Shown here: piece by piece, positions 8,001 through 16,552 of the stretch
Layout of the letters: each line of letters opens with the position of its first letter
Position numbering within the stretch: the stretch's first letter is position 1
Origin: Aquabacterium sp.
Lineage (GTDB): Bacteria > Pseudomonadota > Gammaproteobacteria > Burkholderiales > Burkholderiaceae_C
Direction: 5' to 3'
Assembly: GCF_016234775.1 (NCBI RefSeq)
Contig: NZ_JACRAH010000001.1
Coordinates: 271,502 to 335,501, forward strand
DNA: 64,000 bases
Program-made: the position numbers and the translations under genes
Notes under the pieces: generated by a model
Databases searched by the model: none
Told to the model about the DNA's origin: nothing
What the model saw: the letters and a program-made list of their open reading frames with translations, nothing else

Positions 8001-9059
8001 ATGAAGAAACCCGCTTACCTTGCCGCTCCGTTCTCACGTCGGTTCCTGCTGAACCTCACGCTGTCGGCCGTTGCCATCACATCGATCGGCGTGGCCTCCC
8101 TGGCGCCTGTGGTCGCCCACGCCAAGGAGGTCACGCTGCTCAACGTGTCATACGACCCTACGCGTGAGTTTTATCAGGACTACAACAAGGCCTTTGCCAA
8201 GTTCTGGAAAGGCAAGACCGGCGACGACGTGACGGTTCGCACCTCACACGGTGGCTCGGGCAAGCAGGCTCGCTCCGTGATCGATGGCCTCGATGCCGAT
8301 GTGGTGACGCTGGCCCTGGCCTACGACATCGACGAAATCAGCCAGCGCGCCAAATTGTTGCCTGGCGACTGGCAAAAGCGCCTCAAGCACAACAGCTCGC
8401 CCTACACCTCCACCATCGTGTTCCTGGTGCGTAAGGGCAACCCGAAGGGCATCAAGGACTGGGATGACCTGGCCCGCCCTGGCGTGCAGGTGATCACGCC
8501 CAACCCCAAGACCTCGGGTGGTGCGCGCTGGAACTATCTGGCGGCCTGGGGCTATGCCGCGAAGAGGTTTGGTTCTGATGCCAAGGCGCAGGAGTTCGTG
8601 AGCAAGGTCTACAAGAACGTGCCGGTGCTGGACTCAGGCGCACGTGGTGCGACGACCACCTTCGTGGAGCGCGGGATCGGCGACGTCCTGCTGACCTGGG
8701 AGAACGAGGCGCTGCTGGCCATCAAGGAACTGGGCCCGGACAAGTTCGACGTCGTGGCCCCGTCCGTGAGTATCGTGGCCGAGCCACCCGTGACGGTGGT
8801 CGACAAGGTGGTTGACAAGCGCGGCACGCGAGTTGTGGCCCAGGCTTATCTGGACTACCTGTACTCACCTGAAGGGCAGGATCTGGCTGGGCAGAACTAC
8901 TACCGGCCGATCGACTCCGCTGCGGCCGCCAAGTACGCCAAGATGTTCCCCAAGATCAACCTGTTCACGATCGATGGTGCCTTTGGCGGCTGGACCAAAG
9001 CGCAGAAGACCCACTTCAGTGACGGGGGCGTCTTCGATCAGATCTACATCAAGCGCTGA
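8001..9059 (+). CDS. sbp: Sulfate ABC transporter periplasmic substrate-binding protein
   Basis: Sbp captures sulfate or thiosulfate in the periplasm for the CysTWA importer. The 352-residue precursor has an N-terminal signal peptide (basic RR, hydrophobic core to about residue 41, ending [11 protein letters not shown]). Family motifs include [55 protein letters not shown] and a C-terminal [11 protein letters not shown]. The start has no clear Shine-Dalgarno (A-run before ATG). No cysT, cysW or cysA follows; the gene ends directly against the convergent cysB-type gene, so the permease must be encoded elsewhere. Confidence 0.95.
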   Translation: MKKPAYLAAPFSRRFLLNLTLSAVAITSIGVASLAPVVAHAKEVTLLNVSYDPTREFYQDYNKAFAKFWKGKTGDDVTVRTSHGGSGKQARSVIDGLDADVVTLALAYDIDEISQRAKLLPGDWQKRLKHNSSPYTSTIVFLVRKGNPKGIKDWDDLARPGVQVITPNPKTSGGARWNYLAAWGYAAKRFGSDAKAQEFVSKVYKNVPVLDSGARGATTTFVERGIGDVLLTWENEALLAIKELGPDKFDVVAPSVSIVAEPPVTVVDKVVDKRGTRVVAQAYLDYLYSPEGQDLAGQNYYRPIDSAAAAKYAKMFPKINLFTIDGAFGGWTKAQKTHFSDGGVFDQIYIKR

Positions 9060-10004
9060 TCAGATATCGAACTGTTCGCCCGTCTCGGCACGGGCGGCCA
9101 TGTCGACCACCTTGCGCGTCAAGGGCGGCGCGAAGGTCTCGATGAAGGCGTAGAAATAGTTGCGCAGGAAAGCGCCCTTGCGGAAAGCCAGGCGCGTCAT
9201 GTTGACGGCAAACAGGTGGCCCGCGCCGATGCCGCGCAGGTTCAGGTCGCGCTCTTCGTCAAAGGCGATGGCCGCCACGATGCCGACACCCATGCCCAAC
9301 TCCACGTAAGTCTTGATCACGTCGGCGTCCATGGCGGTGAGCACGATGGAGGGTGTGATGCTTTCGCGGGAAAAGGCCTCGTCGATGTGCGAGCGCCCCG
9401 TGTAGCCTTCGTCGTACGTGATGAGCGGGAAGCGCGACAGGCGTTGGAGCGTCAGAGGCTCCCCATCCAGCAAGGGATGCCCGGGCGGTACCACCACCGC
9501 GTGCGTCCAGGTGTAGCAAGGCAGTGTGACCAGTTGTGGGTACTGGGTCAGCGACTCGGTGGCGATGCCGATATCGGCCTCACCGCTGATCAGCATGTTG
9601 GCGATCTGGTGGGGCGAGCCCTGGTGCAGGCTGAGCGTGACCTGCGGGTACATCTCGCGGAAATCCTTGACGGCCGAGGGCAGGGCGTAGCGCGCCTGCG
9701 AGTGGGTCGCGGCAATCGACAACGGCCCTACGCCGTGCTCGGAAAAGTCGCGAGAAGCCTGGCGCAGGTTTTCGGCATCGACCAGCATGCGCTCGACGAT
9801 GGGCAGGACCTGCGCGCCGGGTTCTGTCAAGCCGGTCAGGCGCTTGCCTGCGCGGACGAACAGGTCGATACCCAGCTCTTCCTCCAACTCCCGGATCTGT
9901 CGGCTGACACCGGGCTGGGATGTGTGCAGGGCATTGGCCACTTCGGTCAGATTGAAGCCTCTGCGAACCGCTTCGCGGACTGATCTTAATTGCTGAAAGT
10001 TCAT
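9060..10004 (-). CDS. cysB: CysB/Cbl-type LysR transcriptional regulator
   Basis: A LysR-family regulator of sulfur assimilation. MNFQQLRSVREAVRRGFNLT at the start and the helix-turn-helix with HTSQPGVSRQIRELEEELG are typical of the CysB/Cbl group. An effector-binding domain follows (DIGIATESL, TLPCYTWTHAVVVPPGHPL, SIVLTAMDADVIKTYVELG). The protein has 314 residues from ATG 10004. It is convergent with sbp, with no base between the two stop codons. CysB-type proteins sense N-acetylserine, and Cbl responds to adenosine phosphosulfate; which type this is cannot be told by eye. Autoregulation through the repeats upstream is likely. Confidence 0.92.
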   Translation of the reverse strand: MNFQQLRSVREAVRRGFNLTEVANALHTSQPGVSRQIRELEEELGIDLFVRAGKRLTGLTEPGAQVLPIVERMLVDAENLRQASRDFSEHGVGPLSIAATHSQARYALPSAVKDFREMYPQVTLSLHQGSPHQIANMLISGEADIGIATESLTQYPQLVTLPCYTWTHAVVVPPGHPLLDGEPLTLQRLSRFPLITYDEGYTGRSHIDEAFSRESITPSIVLTAMDADVIKTYVELGMGVGIVAAIAFDEERDLNLRGIGAGHLFAVNMTRLAFRKGAFLRNYFYAFIETFAPPLTRKVVDMAARAETGEQFDI

Positions 10005-10356
10005 GGCCTTGCCTTCTACATGCGGATTTCGTATTTTGATGTTGCGTGCATATGCGTAAAACAATGATTTGCGCATATGCATGTGCGGATTTCGCAGATG
10101 CAGGGCGTTTCCTGACAAAACCAAAACGGCGCGCTCATGTGTGAGCAATTGAAACCGCTGCGCCTTGGGTGCCAGGCAAAGCAGGCGTGCGTGCGATCAC
10201 GCCGAAACCGGTGTGGCACACATCCAGGTTGAGCGTGGCGCTTCTATTTCAGAGATGGCCGCCAAATGCGTCACGCCTGACAGGGTGACGCCTCTGGACA
10301 CAACGTGAAGGGCATGCCTTGCTGAAAGCAGGTGTTCCACTCAATTGGAGTCCATC
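10005..10356. promoter_or_regulatory. cysB upstream region with inverted and direct repeats
   Basis: This 352-base gap holds no convincing gene. Near the cysB start is an inverted repeat, GCATATGCG (10048-10056) and CGCATATGC (10072-10080), with a 15-base AT-rich spacer. It is bracketed by two copies of TGCGGATTTCG (10021-10031 and 10084-10094). LysR regulators usually bind such sites in their own promoter. The rest, to 10356, is featureless apart from the ribosome site TTGGAG before the next gene. Confidence 0.5.
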
Positions 10357-10776
10357 ATGCAGGCAACGACACTCTGTTTCAGTTTTGCGGCCGGGTTGAT
10401 GCTGGCCTTGAGCCAGTCCGCTCAGGCGGGCGTGCCGGACGAGGTTCGCAAGGACTTCGCACACGCTGTCTACAGCGGTTCGCCAGAACTGGTCCACAAC
10501 CGCAATCCACAGCCCTTGCTACGCGCGGTGATCGTGCTCAATGTGACCCTCGATGAGTCTGACAACTGGCGGGCCGAAGTCTTGCGAACGAATGATACGC
10601 AGCCTGAGATGCTGGCGCGGGCGATCGAAACGGTCCGCCGTGCACCGCGTATCCAGTTGAACGACGACGCCAAGGCCGAACTGCGCCGAAATGGCATGGT
10701 CGAAGCCTGGCTGTTCGACAACGATGGCAGCTTCCAGGTCAAGACGCTGGCCAAGGCGCAACGCCGCACCTTGTAA
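10357..10776 (+). CDS. Periplasmic protein, TonB-C-like, unknown function
   Basis: A 139-residue protein with a signal peptide (hydrophobic core FSFAAGLMLALS, cleavage after AQA at about residue 24). The mature part has strand-helix-strand pattern LLRAVIVLNVTLDESDN, MLARAIETVRRAP and EAWLFDNDGSFQVKTL. This looks like a compact TonB C-terminal-type fold and aligns over its length with the lipoprotein at 57428-57946. The start is ATG 10357 with TTGGAG six bases upstream. It precedes an LD-carboxypeptidase gene on the same strand, which hints at an envelope role. The function is unknown. Confidence 0.7.
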   Translation: MQATTLCFSFAAGLMLALSQSAQAGVPDEVRKDFAHAVYSGSPELVHNRNPQPLLRAVIVLNVTLDESDNWRAEVLRTNDTQPEMLARAIETVRRAPRIQLNDDAKAELRRNGMVEAWLFDNDGSFQVKTLAKAQRRTL

Positions 10777-10812
10777 GCCAACCGAGGCTGAGACTCAGGT
10801 CAGAATAGCGGG

Positions 10813-11757
10813 ATGACTGATGCCCGCTCCTCCCTGATCATCTTCAGCCCCTCCGGCATCGTGCCGGCGGCTGCCCCGGTCCGCAAGGCCGCCAAACGGC
10901 TCGCCGCTTTGGGCTTCGATGCCCAGGTGGACGAATCGGCTTTGCTCAAGCACCAGCGCTTTGCCGGTGAAGATGAGGTGAGGCTGGCTGCCATCCACCG
11001 TGTGGCTCAAACCGCGCCTGACGTGGCACTGGCCACACGCGGTGGCTATGGCCTGAGTCGGCTGCTGGATCGGATCGACTGGTCACTCATCGCCAGGAGC
11101 GTGGAGCGCGGCACCTCCTGGGTTGGCTACAGCGATGTCACGGCGTTGCAATTGGGCGCCCTGGCACACAAGGCCACAGGCCCGGCCAAGGTGGAAGAGG
11201 GTGTGACCGCCGGCTTCTGGGCGGGCCCAATGGCCTGTGACGACTTTGGTCGCGCGGACAGCCCGGAAGGTGGCGACGACGTCACCCAGGATTGCTTCGT
11301 TGAAGCCATGACGGGCGAGCTGGAAGCCGTGGGCTTTCGCGCCGAGGCCGGTCACGACGGGCTGGAGGTGTCCGGACGCTTGTGGGGCGGTAACCTGGCC
11401 ATCTTGCAGGCGCTCTTGGGTACGCCTCACTTCCCGAAGATCAAGGGGGGCGTGCTGTTCCTGGAGGATGTCAACGAGCACCCTTACCGGATCGAGCGGG
11501 CGCTGCTGCAATTGCATCAGGCCGGCGTGCTCGAACAGCAAAAGGCGATTGTGCTGGGCGCGTTCACCGAATACCGCAAATCGCCCCTGGACCGTGGCTA
11601 CAACCTCAAGACGGTCATCCAGTATTTGCGCACGCAGATCAAGACACCCATCCTGACGGGGCTGCCTTTCGGGCACGTGCCGGTCAAGCTGACGCTGCCG
11701 CTGGGCCGTCAGGTCAACCTGGTGGTGCAAGGGCGCGACGCTTTTGTGATGTGGTGA
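10813..11757 (+). CDS. ldcA: Murein LD-carboxypeptidase (S66 family)
   Basis: LdcA removes the terminal D-Ala from murein tetrapeptides in the cytoplasm during cell-wall recycling. The 314-residue protein shows the S66 layout: IIFSPSGIVP at the N-terminus, TRGGYGLSRLLDRIDW, nucleophile Ser in VGYSDVTALQ (about residue 105), Glu in LFLEDVNEHPYRIER, and the catalytic His in GLPFGHVPVKLTLPLG near the C-terminus. It has no signal peptide, as expected. A segment of about 45 residues between the nucleophile and the Glu is somewhat longer than usual. It is followed after 46 bases by the ABC importer genes. Confidence 0.92.
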   Translation: MTDARSSLIIFSPSGIVPAAAPVRKAAKRLAALGFDAQVDESALLKHQRFAGEDEVRLAAIHRVAQTAPDVALATRGGYGLSRLLDRIDWSLIARSVERGTSWVGYSDVTALQLGALAHKATGPAKVEEGVTAGFWAGPMACDDFGRADSPEGGDDVTQDCFVEAMTGELEAVGFRAEAGHDGLEVSGRLWGGNLAILQALLGTPHFPKIKGGVLFLEDVNEHPYRIERALLQLHQAGVLEQQKAIVLGAFTEYRKSPLDRGYNLKTVIQYLRTQIKTPILTGLPFGHVPVKLTLPLGRQVNLVVQGRDAFVMW

Positions 11758-11803
11758 TCCTACCGGGCTACGTGGGCGCCAAGGCAGGACACAATAGGTG
11801 CCC

Positions 11804-14107
11804 ATGCACATCTTGCTGACCAGTCTTGCCCAACGCCTCAAAGCCGGTACAAGTCGGGGCGCCAGCCTGAGGCAAATGTGGCGCCTGATGCATCTGGTGC
11901 TGGCCAGCCTGCTGCTGTCCGTGCTGGTTGGGTGCGACAACAGCCCGCACCCGGACGGCTCGGCTGCGCAGAACACCCTGTATACCGCGTTCAACGAACG
12001 TTCGCCTCGGTATCTGGATCCGACCTCGTCCTACAGCAGCAACGAGACGCCTTATACCTACCAGATCTACGAGCCGCTTTACGCTTACCACTACCTCAAG
12101 CGGCCCTACACGCTGATCCCACGGGCAGCGCAGGCCGTGGTGGTGCCCCATTACGTGGACAAGCAAGGCCGCGCGCTGCCGGACGACGCGCCAGCCGATC
12201 AGATCGCCGAGAGCATCTACGAGATCCGCATCAAGCCGGGCATCCAGTTCGCGCCGCATCCAGCCTTCGCCAAGGATGCGCAGGGCCAGTACCTGTATCA
12301 CCACCTGAGCAGGCAGGACGTGGGTGACAAGCGCAGCCCCTGGCAGTTCGAGAAGCAAGGCACCCGCGAGCTCGTGGCTGACGACTTTGTCTATGCCATC
12401 AAGCGCCACGCCACCACGCGCACTGCCGCACCGGTCTTCGGCACCTTCTCGGAGTACGTGGTGGGCCTGGCCGAGTATGGCAAGCTGATCCGCGCGGAAG
12501 ACAAAAAGCTGCGAGCCGGCCTGGCACCGTCGGTGCGAGACAAGCCTTTCCTGGATTTCCGCAAGTGGCCACTGGCTGGCGCCCGGGCCGTGGACAAGCA
12601 CACCCTGCGTATCCGCATCAATGGCAAGTATCCCCAGTGGAAGTACTGGATGGCCATGACCTTCCTGGCGCCCATCCCCTGGGAGGCTGATGCCTTCTAC
12701 GCGCAGCCCGGCATGGCCGATCACGGCTTGTCGCTCAACACCTGGCCCGTGGGCACAGGCCCCTACATGATGGCCGAGTACGTGCAGGACCGTCGCCATG
12801 TGCTCAAGCGCAACCCGAACTACCGCGGCGAGCCCTATCCTTGCGAAGGCACGGCGCAAGACAAAACCGAGAGCCGCCTGGCCGATTGCGGCAAGCCCAC
12901 GCCTTTCATCGACACCATCGTCTTCAACATCGAAAAAGAATCCGTCCCGCAGGACACCAAGTTCCGCCAGGGCTATCTGGACATTCCCGAGTTCGACCAG
13001 ATGAGCTATGGGAACGCCTACAAGATTCAGATGGAGGATTCGCCCTCCTTCAACAAGGAGTTCCTGGACAAGGGCATCGTGCTGTCGCGCAATGTGGACC
13101 TGTCGAGCAAATACATGGGCTTCAACTGGCTGGATCCGGTGGTGGGGCAGGGCGACACACCCGAGCAAAAGCTGAAGAACCGCAAGCTGCGCCAGGCCTT
13201 GTCGATCGCCATCGACTGGGATGAGTACAACCGCATCTTTCCCAAGGCCGCGGGTGAGGTGGCGCAGGGGCCCTTGCCTGGTGGCGTGTTCGGCTCGCGT
13301 CATGGCACGCCTCAAGGCCTCAACCCGGTGACACACAAGGTGGTCAACGGCGCGATCGTGCGCCGGCCGATCGAGGATGCGAAAAAGCTGCTGGCAGAAG
13401 CCGGCTACCCGGATGGCCGCGACGCGCGCTCGGGCAAACCGCTGGTGCTCAACTATGACTACGGTGCGCCCGCCACGCCTGAGGCCAAGGCCACGCTGGA
13501 CTGGACCACCAAGCAGTTCGCCAAGCTGGGCATTCAGCTTGAGATTCGTGCCACCGACTACAACCAGTTCCAGGACAAGGTCCGCCGGGGCAAGCACCAG
13601 ATCTTCAGTTGGGGCTGGCTGGCCGACTACCCGGATGCCGAGAACTTCCTCTTCCTGCTTTATGGGCCGGGCGCGAAATCCGTGCATGACGGCGAAAACG
13701 CCGCCAACTACCAGAGCCCCGAATACGACAAGCTCTACGCGCGGCTGCGCTTCATGGACGATGGCCCGGCCAAACAGGCTGTGATCGACCAGATGGTGCG
13801 CATTCTGCAAGAAGATGCGCCCTGGTCCTGGGGCTACTTCCCTTATGCCTCGGGCGCCTATCATCGCTGGGTCCACAACGGCAAGCCCAGCATCATGGTG
13901 CGCGACCAGGCGCAGTACTACAGGCTGGACACGGCAGATCGCGCGCGCAGCCTGCGCGAATGGAACAAGCCGTTCTACCTGCCGCTCGTGTTGCTGGTGG
14001 TGCTCCTGACCGCCATGGGCTGGTGGGCGGCCCGCATGGTGAGGGCGCGCGACATGCAGACGGCCTTGCCGGCTGATCCTTCCACATCCTTGAGCAGGGG
14101 CCGCTGA
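11804..14107 (+). CDS. Peptide-type ABC transporter substrate-binding lipoprotein (SBP family 5)
   Basis: A family-5 solute-binding protein, first gene of an importer operon with two permeases and a double ATPase. The N-terminus has a lipoprotein signal (LVLASLLLSVLVGC), so it should be membrane-anchored. Family features are LYEPLYAY-like text near residue 90, WPVGTGPYMMAEY, and DWDEYNRIF in the C-terminal half. It is unusually long (about 767 residues) and ends with a second hydrophobic segment (FYLPLVLLVVLLTAMGWWAA) plus a short basic tail, so it may be held at both ends. ATG 11804 is used; ATG 11876 would give a more compact signal peptide and may be the real start. The stop overlaps the next start by one base. 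Confidence 0.88.
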   Translation: MHILLTSLAQRLKAGTSRGASLRQMWRLMHLVLASLLLSVLVGCDNSPHPDGSAAQNTLYTAFNERSPRYLDPTSSYSSNETPYTYQIYEPLYAYHYLKRPYTLIPRAAQAVVVPHYVDKQGRALPDDAPADQIAESIYEIRIKPGIQFAPHPAFAKDAQGQYLYHHLSRQDVGDKRSPWQFEKQGTRELVADDFVYAIKRHATTRTAAPVFGTFSEYVVGLAEYGKLIRAEDKKLRAGLAPSVRDKPFLDFRKWPLAGARAVDKHTLRIRINGKYPQWKYWMAMTFLAPIPWEADAFYAQPGMADHGLSLNTWPVGTGPYMMAEYVQDRRHVLKRNPNYRGEPYPCEGTAQDKTESRLADCGKPTPFIDTIVFNIEKESVPQDTKFRQGYLDIPEFDQMSYGNAYKIQMEDSPSFNKEFLDKGIVLSRNVDLSSKYMGFNWLDPVVGQGDTPEQKLKNRKLRQALSIAIDWDEYNRIFPKAAGEVAQGPLPGGVFGSRHGTPQGLNPVTHKVVNGAIVRRPIEDAKKLLAEAGYPDGRDARSGKPLVLNYDYGAPATPEAKATLDWTTKQFAKLGIQLEIRATDYNQFQDKVRRGKHQIFSWGWLADYPDAENFLFLLYGPGAKSVHDGENAANYQSPEYDKLYARLRFMDDGPAKQAVIDQMVRILQEDAPWSWGYFPYASGAYHRWVHNGKPSIMVRDQAQYYRLDTADRARSLREWNKPFYLPLVLLVVLLTAMGWWAARMVRARDMQTALPADPSTSLSRGR

Positions 14108-15090
14108 TGCTGCAATACATCCTGCGCCGCCTGGGCTACGGCTTCCTCATCCTGATCGGTGTCAACCTGATCACCTTCGTGCTGTTCTTCACCGTCAACA
14201 CGCCGGATGACATGGCGCGGCTGAACATTGGCGGCAAGCGCGTCACGCCAGATCAGATCGAAAAGTGGAAGGTCGAGCGCGGCTACGACAAGCCCATGCT
14301 GTTCAATCCACAGGCTGAAGGTGCGAGCAAGCTCACCGACACCGTGTTCTGGGACCGATCCATTTCCCTGTTCCGGTTCGAGTTTGGCCGGGCAGACAAC
14401 GCCAGTGGTGGCGACATCGGCTACCAGATCCGCCAGCGCATGGGCGTGAGCCTGCAACTCACCGTGCCCTTATTCGTGATGGGCCTGCTGGCCAGCGTCA
14501 TTTTTGCCTTGTGGCTGGTGATGTTCAGAGGCACGCCCATCGATTTCTGGGGCGTGGTGCTGTGCGTGTTCATGATGTCGATCTCCAGCCTGATCTACAT
14601 CATCGCGGGGCAGTTCATGTTCTCGCGCATGGCCAAACTGGCGCCCATCTCGGGCTATGCCAACGGGCTGGACGCCGTGCGCTTCCTGGTGCTGCCGATC
14701 TGTCTGATGCTGGTGGCCAGCCTGGCAGGTCAGGCTCGCTTTTTCCGTACCTTGTTCCTGGAAGAGTCTGGCAAGGACTATGTGCGCACCGCCCGGGCCA
14801 AGGGCCTGACCGAGGGTCGGGTCCTGAGCCGGCACGTGCTGCGCAACGCCATGCTGCCCATCATCACGAGCGCGGGCGCTTCCCTGCCGGGATTGTTCAT
14901 GGGTGGCTTGCTCACCGAGAGCTTCTTTGGCATCCCGGGACTGGGCGCCTACACGATTGACGCCATCGCCAGCCAGGATTTCGCCATCGTTCGCTCGATG
15001 GTGTTCCTGGGTTCGGTGTTGTACATCCTCTCCAACATCCTGATCGATGTGGCCTATACCTGGGCCGATCCTCGGGTGCGGATGCAATAA
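14107..15090 (+). CDS. ABC transporter permease (OppB/YejB type)
   Basis: Inner-membrane permease of the DppB/OppB family, 327 residues. An N-terminal membrane helix (LGYGFLILIGVNLITFVLFF) is followed by a periplasmic region and five further hydrophobic segments. The EAA-type loop reads DYVRTARAKGLTEGRVLSRHVLRNAMLP, where the ATPase docks. The ATG overlaps the stop of the binding protein (TGATG), so translation is coupled. Together with the following genes the order binding protein, permease, permease, fused ATPase resembles yejABEF rather than the five-gene opp or dpp layout. Confidence 0.92.
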   Translation: MLQYILRRLGYGFLILIGVNLITFVLFFTVNTPDDMARLNIGGKRVTPDQIEKWKVERGYDKPMLFNPQAEGASKLTDTVFWDRSISLFRFEFGRADNASGGDIGYQIRQRMGVSLQLTVPLFVMGLLASVIFALWLVMFRGTPIDFWGVVLCVFMMSISSLIYIIAGQFMFSRMAKLAPISGYANGLDAVRFLVLPICLMLVASLAGQARFFRTLFLEESGKDYVRTARAKGLTEGRVLSRHVLRNAMLPIITSAGASLPGLFMGGLLTESFFGIPGLGAYTIDAIASQDFAIVRSMVFLGSVLYILSNILIDVAYTWADPRVRMQ

Positions 15091-15107
15091 GGCGGGCGCG
15101 ACATATC

Positions 15108-16541
15108 ATGGGATTCAAGACCGTCATCTTGTGGACCGACGTGGTGCTGTGGCTGATGCTGCTGGGCCTGGTTCAATATGTTCGCGTGGTCAGGCGCGAT
15201 GAGGCCTTGCGCGCAACCTGGCAGCGCGTGTTCGTCACGCCCGCAGGTATGGCCTCTTCCGTGGTCTTGGCGGCCATGCTGCTGGTGACCCTGGCCGACA
15301 GCTTCCACTTTCGCCGCGCGCTGCCCATCGTCAATGGCGGCGCCCAGGCTTACGATACGCGAACCGAGTCGGCGCTGGACTTGGCACTGAGCAAGTTGAT
15401 CGATGGCCGAGAAAAGAGCTATTCCAGCCCCCTGGCAACGCACGGCTTCACCAAGGAAGCCGTGCCGCCCAAGGCTGGCGCCAAGCCGGTGCTGGATGAG
15501 AACGGCCTGCCGGCGCTGCCCAAGCGTGAGTTTCCGCGCCTCAAGCATGGCGGCGCAGGCCTGACGGACACAGACAAGGGCTGGGCGGCCGATGTGGCGC
15601 AACGCGTGCTGGCAGGTGCCGCTGGCGGCGCGGGTATCGCGCTGATCCTGTTTGTGGCGCTGCGCTCCCGCATGGGCGATGACAACCCGCTGGCCTGGCG
15701 CGCAGCCTGGATGACGGCCAGTTGCCTGGGCTTCCTGCTGGCATGGGGTGTGGCCCTGAGCTGGGGCGATGGCTATCACGTGCTGGGTACGGATCGCACC
15801 GGCAATGATGTGCTCTACCTCACCATCAAGAGCATCCGCACGGCCTTCGTGATCGGCAGCCTGGCCACCATTGCCACGATTCCGCTGGCCCTGGTGTTCG
15901 GGATCGCGGCGGGGTACTTCAAAGGGTGGATCGATGACGTCATCCAGTACCTGTACACGGTGTTGTCGTCGGTGCCGAACATCCTGCTCATTGCCGCTTG
16001 CGTGCTGATGATGCAGGTGTTCATCGACAAGCACCCTGAGCTGTTCGAAACCGGCCTGGAGCGCGCCGATCTGAAGATCTTCCTGCTGTGCGTGATCCTG
16101 GGGCTCACGGGCTGGGCCGGCTTGTGCCGCCTGCTGCGCGCCGAGACGCTCAAGCTGCGCGAGCTGGAGTACGTGCAGGCAGCCACTGCGTTTGGCGCGA
16201 GCCCCTGGCGCATCATGCGCCGCCACATCCTGCCCAATGTGATGCACCTGGTGCTGATCACCACGGTCATCGAGTTTTCCAGCCTGATCCTGTATGAGGC
16301 CGTGTTGTCCTATGTGGGTATCGGCGTTGATCCGTCGATGAACAGCTTTGGCGGGATGATCAACCAGGCGCGTGTCGAGATGTCGCGCGATCCCGTGGTG
16401 TGGTGGTCGTTTGCGTCGGCTTTTGTGTTCATGGTGGGCATCGTGCTGTCGGCCAATCTGTTTGCCGATGCGGTGCGGGATGCCTTTGATCCGCGTGCCC
16501 GCGTTGCCCGTCCTGTCAAACGCCTGGCGGCGGCAAGCTGA
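15108..16541 (+). CDS. ABC transporter permease (OppC/YejE type), extended
   Basis: Second permease of the importer, 477 residues, longer than the usual 300-340. The extra length is N-terminal: two hydrophobic segments (residues 5-25 and 47-63) and a periplasmic loop of about 100 residues before the standard permease core (residues 215-460). The core has the GTDRTGNDVLYLTIKS motif and an EAA loop (YVQAATAFGASPWRIMRRHI). It starts 17 bases after the first permease and ends 11 bases before the ATPase, within one operon. The transported peptide is unknown. Confidence 0.92.
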   Translation: MGFKTVILWTDVVLWLMLLGLVQYVRVVRRDEALRATWQRVFVTPAGMASSVVLAAMLLVTLADSFHFRRALPIVNGGAQAYDTRTESALDLALSKLIDGREKSYSSPLATHGFTKEAVPPKAGAKPVLDENGLPALPKREFPRLKHGGAGLTDTDKGWAADVAQRVLAGAAGGAGIALILFVALRSRMGDDNPLAWRAAWMTASCLGFLLAWGVALSWGDGYHVLGTDRTGNDVLYLTIKSIRTAFVIGSLATIATIPLALVFGIAAGYFKGWIDDVIQYLYTVLSSVPNILLIAACVLMMQVFIDKHPELFETGLERADLKIFLLCVILGLTGWAGLCRLLRAETLKLRELEYVQAATAFGASPWRIMRRHILPNVMHLVLITTVIEFSSLILYEAVLSYVGIGVDPSMNSFGGMINQARVEMSRDPVVWWSFASAFVFMVGIVLSANLFADAVRDAFDPRARVARPVKRLAAAS

Positions 16542-16552
16542 GGAGCCCGACC

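Noticed and set aside
11768..13876. A 702-codon minus-strand frame opposite the ABC binding-protein gene
   Set aside because: Antisense to a well-supported gene, no family signature.
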